Assembly: GCA_028335825.1 (NCBI GenBank)
Contig: JAIOKI010000020.1
Span: 1 to 64,000, forward strand
Reading direction: 5' to 3'
Length of the DNA: 64,000 nt
From: Nosema muscidifuracis
Lineage: Eukaryota; Microsporidia; Nosematidae
In this document: positions 58,111 to 64,000 of the stretch, piece after piece
Position numbering within the stretch: position 1 is the stretch's first letter
How the letters are laid out: each line of letters starts with the position of its first letter
The notes under the pieces: generated by a model
What the model was told of the DNA's origin: nothing
Database searches by the model: none
The model's input: only the letters and a program-made list of their open reading frames with translations
Position numbers and translations under genes: made by a program

Positions 58111-59736
58111 ATGAAATTATTTTTATTATTTAATTTAGTATTTTTAGATTTACTTGAACTACATTATAATATTCAAAATCAGCTATTAGAGAAGATTCAG
58201 AATAAATTGAATACAGGAGATTATACATGCTTAGATTTAGACGAAGATTATATAACTCATATAATTAAACTAAATCGTTCAGAAATAGTAATAGAAAGAT
58301 TTGATAAGCTTCATGGAATAACTAACTCGGTCATTATTAAGTTGGATGAACATTTAGATGAGGATTTAAATCTCAAAGAATCCTTAAAAGCCAAAATAAT
58401 TAAACAGTTGTATTCTTTTGGAGATAACGAAATGAAATATATTTTTATTTCAGAAAGCGAAGATTTATATAAGAATGAGATTTATGTTTTTGAATTTTTG
58501 AAAAATCTATCATCTTATACTTACATGATTGAAAACTATGATGAAAGTAAAAGAGACTATTTAAACTATAAATCTATTATTAGGAATGATTATTTGTTGA
58601 GAAGATGTACGTTTGAGAAAAATATAGATCATATAGAATTATTTTGTGAAGATTTTGATAAACAATTATTTAGTCTTGTTTTATTTGGTGCGAAGAATCA
58701 GTTGTATTTTTTAAAATTTAATATAGGATCTTTTGATTTAACTAAATATTTTCGATATTATTACGTTAAGAAGAATATTATTTCAGAAGAACATTTAGAT
58801 GAATTTTTAAAATTTGCCAATAATTTTAACTTTGAATTGTTAGAAATAGACCTGAATTTTAGAATTATTGATGATGCTACTGACATCTTTGATGATAGAA
58901 AAAAAAATATGGAATCCGAAAGTATTAGGTTAACAAGAAAAATCGATATAAAAATAAATGAAAAAAATATAATTTGGAATTCAATATGTTATTTCTTTGA
59001 TGAAGAACTATCATTTGATGAAAATCTTGAATATTTACCTATATCGAAAGATCAATTCGAAGAGATGAGAAATTTTAAGGAACAAATTACTGAAATAAAA
59101 TATAAAGCTTTGTTTGATATAAATACATTAATGAATGTATTAAAAGGTAGTGAAATATATCTAACAGTCTTAAGAAATATATTGAAAAATAATGATTCAG
59201 CAAAAGGGTTAGTTCTAATTAACATACTATATAGTTTAGCTATAATCACCAAATCTCAATTTAATGATTATTTGTATAATCAAAATTCAGACAATATTGA
59301 TATTAAAGATATAGTCAATCAGATAAATTCTCATTATCGAAGTATTAGATACTCTTTATATAACATGCTGCTCTTTTCTGAATTGTATAATATTGCAGAT
59401 AGTCAGAATCATGAATTAGATTTCTTTAAAGATTTTAATAGTATTATATCAATTCCTTCTGTAAAAGAAAAAATGAATTTATCAGAAAACAAAAATTACT
59501 CAATAATTGATAAGTTAAATATTTTTATCAAGGAAGTTTATTATAGCCCCGTTTACAGAAATCGAAAATTTAATTTATATCATTCTTCAGGAATGATTCT
59601 ATTTATTTCTCAATTGATAAGTGATAAATCAATAGTTGATGAAAACTTGATCTTGAAATACACTGAAAGTAATTTTGAGAAAGATTATCTTCCAACGTTT
59701 TACGAAGAAATATTAACGAGTGATAACAACGATTAA
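58111..59736 (+). CDS. Secreted 541-family protein, copy B
   Basis: 541 residues from the ATG at 58111, exactly the length of the 40088-41713 paralogue. Signal peptide MKLFLLFNLVFLDLL followed by the same helical, acidic body: 'IERFDKLHGI', 'LKNLSSYTYMIENYD', 'NIGSFDLTKYFRYYYVKKN', 'INILYSLAIITKSQF' and the identical ending 'YEEILTSDNND'. About 83 of the first 100 residues match the paralogue by eye and fewer in the middle. Intact and without length change over 1.6 kb despite many substitutions, so both copies have probably been under selection since the duplication. It opens block B, with a conserved 3' flank and, 3.3 kb on, a Cys-12 gene. Function unknown. Confidence 0.9.
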   Translation: MKLFLLFNLVFLDLLELHYNIQNQLLEKIQNKLNTGDYTCLDLDEDYITHIIKLNRSEIVIERFDKLHGITNSVIIKLDEHLDEDLNLKESLKAKIIKQLYSFGDNEMKYIFISESEDLYKNEIYVFEFLKNLSSYTYMIENYDESKRDYLNYKSIIRNDYLLRRCTFEKNIDHIELFCEDFDKQLFSLVLFGAKNQLYFLKFNIGSFDLTKYFRYYYVKKNIISEEHLDEFLKFANNFNFELLEIDLNFRIIDDATDIFDDRKKNMESESIRLTRKIDIKINEKNIIWNSICYFFDEELSFDENLEYLPISKDQFEEMRNFKEQITEIKYKALFDINTLMNVLKGSEIYLTVLRNILKNNDSAKGLVLINILYSLAIITKSQFNDYLYNQNSDNIDIKDIVNQINSHYRSIRYSLYNMLLFSELYNIADSQNHELDFFKDFNSIISIPSVKEKMNLSENKNYSIIDKLNIFIKEVYYSPVYRNRKFNLYHSSGMILFISQLISDKSIVDENLILKYTESNFEKDYLPTFYEEILTSDNND

Positions 59737-60250
59737 TTTATTAAAACGTTAATTTTATATTTTATAAACTCTACACATTTAAATTCCGACTTTATAGTAA
59801 TTATTGGCCCCTTAAAATTTTATTTGTTTTGTGACTATATAATCTTTTTTTAATCAACTTCTTTATTATTCTAAAATGATCAAAATCTTCTATTTTAATA
59901 TAATTTTGAACTTATAAATAATTCTGATATGTTTTATTGATAATATACAATGTATGTTGAAAATATAACATTTACACTTGAAATAGCAATATTTTCAAAT
60001 GAGTAAATTTAGTGATAAAAATAAATGTTTAGAGAGTTTGTTTTTTAAGTATAAAACTTGATATAATATTAACAAACAACTTATTAATCAAAAATTCCTC
60101 TATATTAACTTATTATTTGCCTTTTTAACAATGAGAATTATATAACGGAAAATTTAAACATCGTATCTAACATCATATATTGAAATTTTAAAATTTTAAA
60201 TGCGCTATTTTTGAAAATATAGTATCACTTTGTCAATATAAATACAAAAG
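59737..60250 (+). repeat. 3' flank of segmental duplication, block B
   Basis: Aligns with 41714-42190: ATTTATTAAAACGTTAATTT just after the stop, TTTCAAATGAGTAAATTTAG near 59993-60012 and ATAGTATCACTTTGTCA near 60219-60235. Similarity fades beyond about 60250. Confidence 0.85.
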
Positions 60251-62440
60251 TTTAATTTATTAAAAATCTAATAAAAACATGAGATATATATAGATCAGAA
60301 GTTAAGAAGCATAGAAAAATATTTATCATGATATAAATAAGTACTTTTTGTAAAATTTTAGCTACAAAAAAAATCAAAAATTTAAATATAACTAATAAAA
60401 ATTCAGTCGTATTAAGTAATTAATTAAAATATTTTTTCGTTTATCAATAATCTAAAGAAAAACTGAGATAGATGTAAATTATATAAAAATATTTTTTATA
60501 ATTAATTGTCAATTATAGGAATATTACTTATTAATCAATTTTATTCAGTAAATTGTGATTTCGTGATTTTTTTCTGTGATTTTCAGGGTATATTTAAAAA
60601 TTAATAGATAGCAATGGAAAAATCATATATAACTAACAAAAATATTAGGTGTATGAATATTGTGGTAGAAATTGACAAAATTAAAATTTAAAAAATAAAA
60701 TACCAAAGAGATCATATAGTTAAGGTATTTAAATTTTCGGGATTAGTTAAAGAATACCTTATAGAAGGATAATAATCATAAATAACATTTGGTACAAAGA
60801 AACTCAAATGGCGATCTATTTAATAATATATTAGCAATTATTTTGTGTAATTTTCTTTTAGTTTACTTTTAAGGGCTAATTAAGACCTAAGTGGCTCTTT
60901 TGTCTGTAAATTACTGCTGTGAACCAGTTTAAATAAATTCAATATAGACTTATATTATCGAATACTCCAAACAGAGGCTTTCTAATTATGCATTTAATTA
61001 TCGTCATTTTACATTTAAACATATCATGTTGAATACAATATAGAAATTATTTGTCATTTTTTATTTATTATAGGTAGTTAGATAAACAATACCGGTTATT
61101 AAAAAACACCGAATATTAAAAAATTGAAATAAATTTCGTACATTTATTTAAAAAGATGTGTTAATAGTTGAGGTTTGATCACAAGTTTTAAAAGTATAAG
61201 ACGTGTGTAAATGAATAAAAATTATAATATGAATTTTCGACTAATCATTGTGCATAACTGAATAAATATAATTATAAAATTATTCCGTAATGACGACATA
61301 ATAACGTACAAAGTTCAGAATTTTATGCCTATTAAACAAAATTAAACTTAATGAACGATTTAAAGCATATGTGTAAAATAGAATGATTTATGGCACTTAG
61401 AAATTTAATGATGAAAGTCGTTTTAGAGAAAATAATACTAAATATTTCGATTTAAGATCAAATTAACAAAAGAATAAGCAAATATTAAAGATATAAATAC
61501 AATAAAAGAAAAAAGTAAACGTACTAATTAGACAAAAAATACAGATTTTTATTATTGCGTATCAACATACTCTATACAATTATAATCTAATTTATTTCTT
61601 GATTTTGATAAAATCACTCTTTATATCAAACTAAGTATTAGATAAAATATTGTATTATATACAAATATATTTGTAAAAGAAAGAAATGTTTATTATTATT
61701 AAAATCAAGTATTTGTAGAAAAATATATTATCTAATTACGTATTTTATTTAAATTAGTTTTATTTAAAATTACTTCATTGTTAATAAATATTATAAATTA
61801 AAGATTAATTTTTTCAAATAGACAGTAGTCCTACATTTATAGAATATTAGTTTTTTAATTAATATTTTCTAGCTTATGAAAATGAATAATTAGTGCAATA
61901 ACTCATGTTTGAATTTATATCATTTAATCTCTGTAAAAATAACTTTTTATTAATTAAAAATCTAATGTAATTATAATTAGTAAAAAAGGCATATTATTTT
62001 AAAATTCTTTTAGAAATCTTCTATTCAAATATAAATATATTAATATAAAAATATAAAATTCAAAAAAAAATGAAATTAATTTTTGTCTGATTTTTTAATT
62101 TAAAAAAATAAACGAAGAACTTTATTTAAAAGATTTCTAAATATATATATATTGTAAATAAGAAAATAAATTTTCAACTTTTTTTATAAATCACAATTCT
62201 CAGATGATCTAGATAAAACTTTAGCATATATAAGATCACATCTATTAGAGCTTTAAATTTTTATTTTAACTAAAAATATTTTACAAATTATGATAGTCTT
62301 TTTAACATTCTCTAAATACGTTAACAATTAATCGACAAGTTAAAATGTTTATAGTCCTAGTGAATAACTAATATAGTAGAAATAATCATAAAATTTTAAA
62401 AAGTATGATCTAGGCTAAATACACATATGCAAAACAAAAT
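60251..62440. other. Gene-free stretch
   Basis: No frame that I can support. Contains two tandem 18-bp-like units at about 61100-61130 (ACCGGTTATTAAAAAAC / ACCGAATATTAAAAAAT). Corresponds in position to the LINE-bearing gap of block A, but no LINE blocks were seen here. Confidence 0.4.
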
Positions 62441-62640
62441 AATAGCTTACTTAATCTCATAGAATGGTACAACAACGAAGTACCACGAAAAATACATTAA
62501 ATGCTAGTAATACCTTCCTAATTTACAGATAAATTATATATCACTCTTACGAAAACTTTAGAGAAAATATCTATAAAAATCGAAAAGATTACTGAGATGT
62601 TAAAAAGAAAATAGAATGTTTAGATTATATGAAAATTAAA
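62441..62640 (+). pseudogene. Coding trace, possible remnant of the 444-aa gene
   Basis: One frame from 62441 reads 'NSLLNLIEWYNNEVPRKIH', a stop, 'MLVIPS', a stop, then 'FTDKLYITLTKTLEKISIKI' and 'EKITEMLKR'. The pattern (polar segment, Ile/Leu-Pro, Phe, then Lys/Ile helix) can be laid on residues 105-160 of the block A middle gene product. Its position, about 0.5 kb before the Cys-12 gene, is compatible with the middle gene of block A. The stops are TAA and TAG. Similarity is weak, so the assignment rests largely on position. Confidence 0.35.
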
Positions 62641-63062
62641 TTGACAAATCTTGTATAATTATCACATTTTAATAAAATAAATTATTGCTCTTATTCTGTA
62701 TTCAATAAACAAATAAGTTTCGATAATACGATTAAGATATAACCAATTTATTCCTTATTTCGATATTTGAATCTTCATTTATGATAAAAGATGAAAATAA
62801 TATTGATTAATTAATTCTTTTATATTAAGATGATATTAATATCAAATTTATTATCAAAAACAATATATTTAAAATAAGTTTGGCTAAGCGAAATTATTAT
62901 AAAAAAACATTGGATATTAAATGATTTAAAATTTATATCATAATAATTTAAATTTTAAGCAAAAAAAGAATAAATTTATTAAATATCTAAATAAAGTAGC
63001 CTGTTTAATGATTTTGATTAATTAAATATTTTTTTCTTATTGAAAAAATCGCCGCTTTTACA

Positions 63063-63941
63063 ATGAAAAAAAATAATGCTAAAAAATTAGGTCCATTTTG
63101 GTTAGATATAAGCTCTGAATTTAAGACGTGGAGAGATGAACACTTAGAATATGCTAAAGATCTTTGTCAAAAATTAGGTGGATCAAAAATGGAAGAGAGT
63201 ACAGAAGTTGTAGCTTTCCTTAGAGATTTTCCTAAATGTATGGTACAATTTACTAGAGAAATATGTAAATGTAATATTAATTGTTTTATGGATTCTTTTA
63301 TACATTATCATTTTCATAATGTTTGTCATAATTTAAAAAATGATAAAATTTTTTTATCACTTAATTATACATTTTGTAACAATTATAATATACGAATTTC
63401 TGATGGTCAGATGTTTAAATTTAAAGACTTTCATTCTGACCATATGTTGAGTGATAGAATTGAGATGGCAATGAAGAAAATATGTGACAATGATAAAAAA
63501 TATTATAATCAATTACAATGTGCTTTGTATGAACTGAAAGAAGAATGTGAGTCTGATTTTATTTGTTTTAAAAAATTTCTTCGTCCAGTTTCATTTGAAG
63601 ATTGTCAAAACCCCAATTATGCCGAGCAAATTAAAAAAATCGAAAAACTTGTAGGTCTTGACGAAATAAGTCTAAATTACATATTCTCTGATCTTAATGA
63701 TAGTACCTTTACTAGTAACAATGAAAGTAATTATAATGTGTTTAAATATTCAAAAATTATATTATCTCAGCCTATTAGTGAATCTAGTGATATAAGCAAT
63801 GTTATTAATCCTTATAAGATCTTTATAGGAATAGCTATTTTTTCTGCCTTAGGTTTCTTCATTTTGCAGCTATTCAAGAAAAAAACAACTAAAACTAATC
63901 CAATATCTGAAAACAATGCTAATAAAGATACTGAGTTCTAA
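63063..63941 (+). CDS. Cys-12 family membrane protein, block B copy (292 aa)
   Basis: Intact. The N-terminus (MKKNNAKKLGPFWLDISSEF) is polar, with no signal peptide. Cysteines: 'DLC' (about 39), 'KCMVQFTREICKCNINC' (about 59-75, C-x8-C-x-C-x3-C), 'VCHNLKND' and 'FCNNYNIRISDG' (about 84-105), then 'KICD', 'QCALYELKEEC', 'FICF' and 'DCQNPNY' (about 139-185): the same twelve as the 28786 gene. A 50-residue Ser/Asn-rich linker leads to one membrane helix (about residues 253-273, 'IFIGIAIFSALGFFILQLF') and a basic KKKTTK tail, unlike the two-helix hairpin of the other members. Closest relative is the dead block A gene at 45423. A CC lies 10 bases before the ATG (CGCCGCTTTTACA). Predicted C-anchored or type I membrane protein of unknown function. 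Confidence 0.88.
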   Translation: MKKNNAKKLGPFWLDISSEFKTWRDEHLEYAKDLCQKLGGSKMEESTEVVAFLRDFPKCMVQFTREICKCNINCFMDSFIHYHFHNVCHNLKNDKIFLSLNYTFCNNYNIRISDGQMFKFKDFHSDHMLSDRIEMAMKKICDNDKKYYNQLQCALYELKEECESDFICFKKFLRPVSFEDCQNPNYAEQIKKIEKLVGLDEISLNYIFSDLNDSTFTSNNESNYNVFKYSKIILSQPISESSDISNVINPYKIFIGIAIFSALGFFILQLFKKKTTKTNPISENNANKDTEF

Positions 63942-64000
63942 ATTTATATTTCAAAGTTGCAAAATCCTTTTTTCGTTAAAAATACGTTATTTAAGATTGA

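Noticed and set aside
1-64000. Reassigned genetic code with TAA/TAG read as glutamine, suggested by relics with many in-frame TAA/TAG
   Set aside because: All intact genes use CAA/CAG internally and end at TAA or TAG where the paralogues also end; the in-frame stops occur only in sequence with other damage.
1-64000. tRNA, rRNA, CRISPR arrays and bacterial-type operons
   Set aside because: No matching signatures were seen on either strand by eye.

Overview
This window looks like chromosomal DNA of a microsporidian parasite, or a very similar extremely reduced and AT-rich eukaryote. Base composition is roughly one fifth G+C by eye. Genes are compact and intronless. In most of the intact genes a CC or CCC element sits 2-11 bases before the ATG, as described for microsporidian promoters. 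There is a miniature homeodomain gene, families of secreted or membrane proteins that I do not recognise, and a great deal of decayed transposon and gene debris. The low gene density (about a dozen believable genes in 64 kb) recalls the large, TE-bloated microsporidian genomes such as Edhazardia aedis, but the species cannot be fixed from sequence alone. I saw no rRNA, tRNA, CRISPR array or bacterial operon.

Layout. 0.1-1.7 kb: old Ty3/gypsy fossil (minus). 3.6-4.5 kb: possible dead member of a cysteine-rich membrane family (Cys-12 family). 6.8-7.9 kb: clear dead Cys-12 member. 8.2-9.1 kb: LINE relic (minus). 11.6-12.5 kb: Cys-12 gene with one frameshift. 15.6-16.9 kb: 5'-truncated LINE (minus), abutting at 16.9-17.6 kb a dead gene of the asparagine-synthetase-domain (ASNSD1-like) type. 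19.75-20.3 kb: small basic protein gene. 21.8 kb: homeodomain gene. 22.4-23.2 kb: broken unknown gene. 23.4-25.0 kb: third copy of a 541-residue secreted family, interrupted at two A7 runs. 26-28.6 kb: decayed element(s), including a Ty3/gypsy fossil. 28.8-29.8 kb: intact Cys-12 gene. 31.5-32.4 kb: MULE-like DNA transposon relic. 34.1 kb: small membrane protein gene with a 26-bp tandem repeat upstream. 36-37.9 kb: Ty3/gypsy fossil. 40.1-46.2 kb: block A. 47.5-50.1 kb: Ty3/gypsy fossil. 52.8 and 55.2 kb: two secreted-protein genes. 58.1-63.9 kb: block B.

Blocks A and B are an old segmental duplication in the same orientation. Each has a 541-residue secreted protein gene, a conserved roughly 500-bp 3' flank, a middle gene (intact 444 codons in A, only a possible short relic in B) and then a Cys-12 membrane protein gene (dead in A, intact in B). 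The copies are therefore reciprocally decayed.

How the genes fit together. Most intact products carry a signal peptide or C-terminal membrane segments and are lineage-specific, as expected of a parasite's surface or secreted repertoire. The Cys-12 family is the best candidate for an undescribed system. It has up to six copies here, twelve conserved cysteines including C-x8-C-x-C-x3-C, and a C-terminal membrane anchor or two-helix hairpin. The window also shows birth, duplication and death of such families in action, with many stops at codons where CAA/CAG would be expected.
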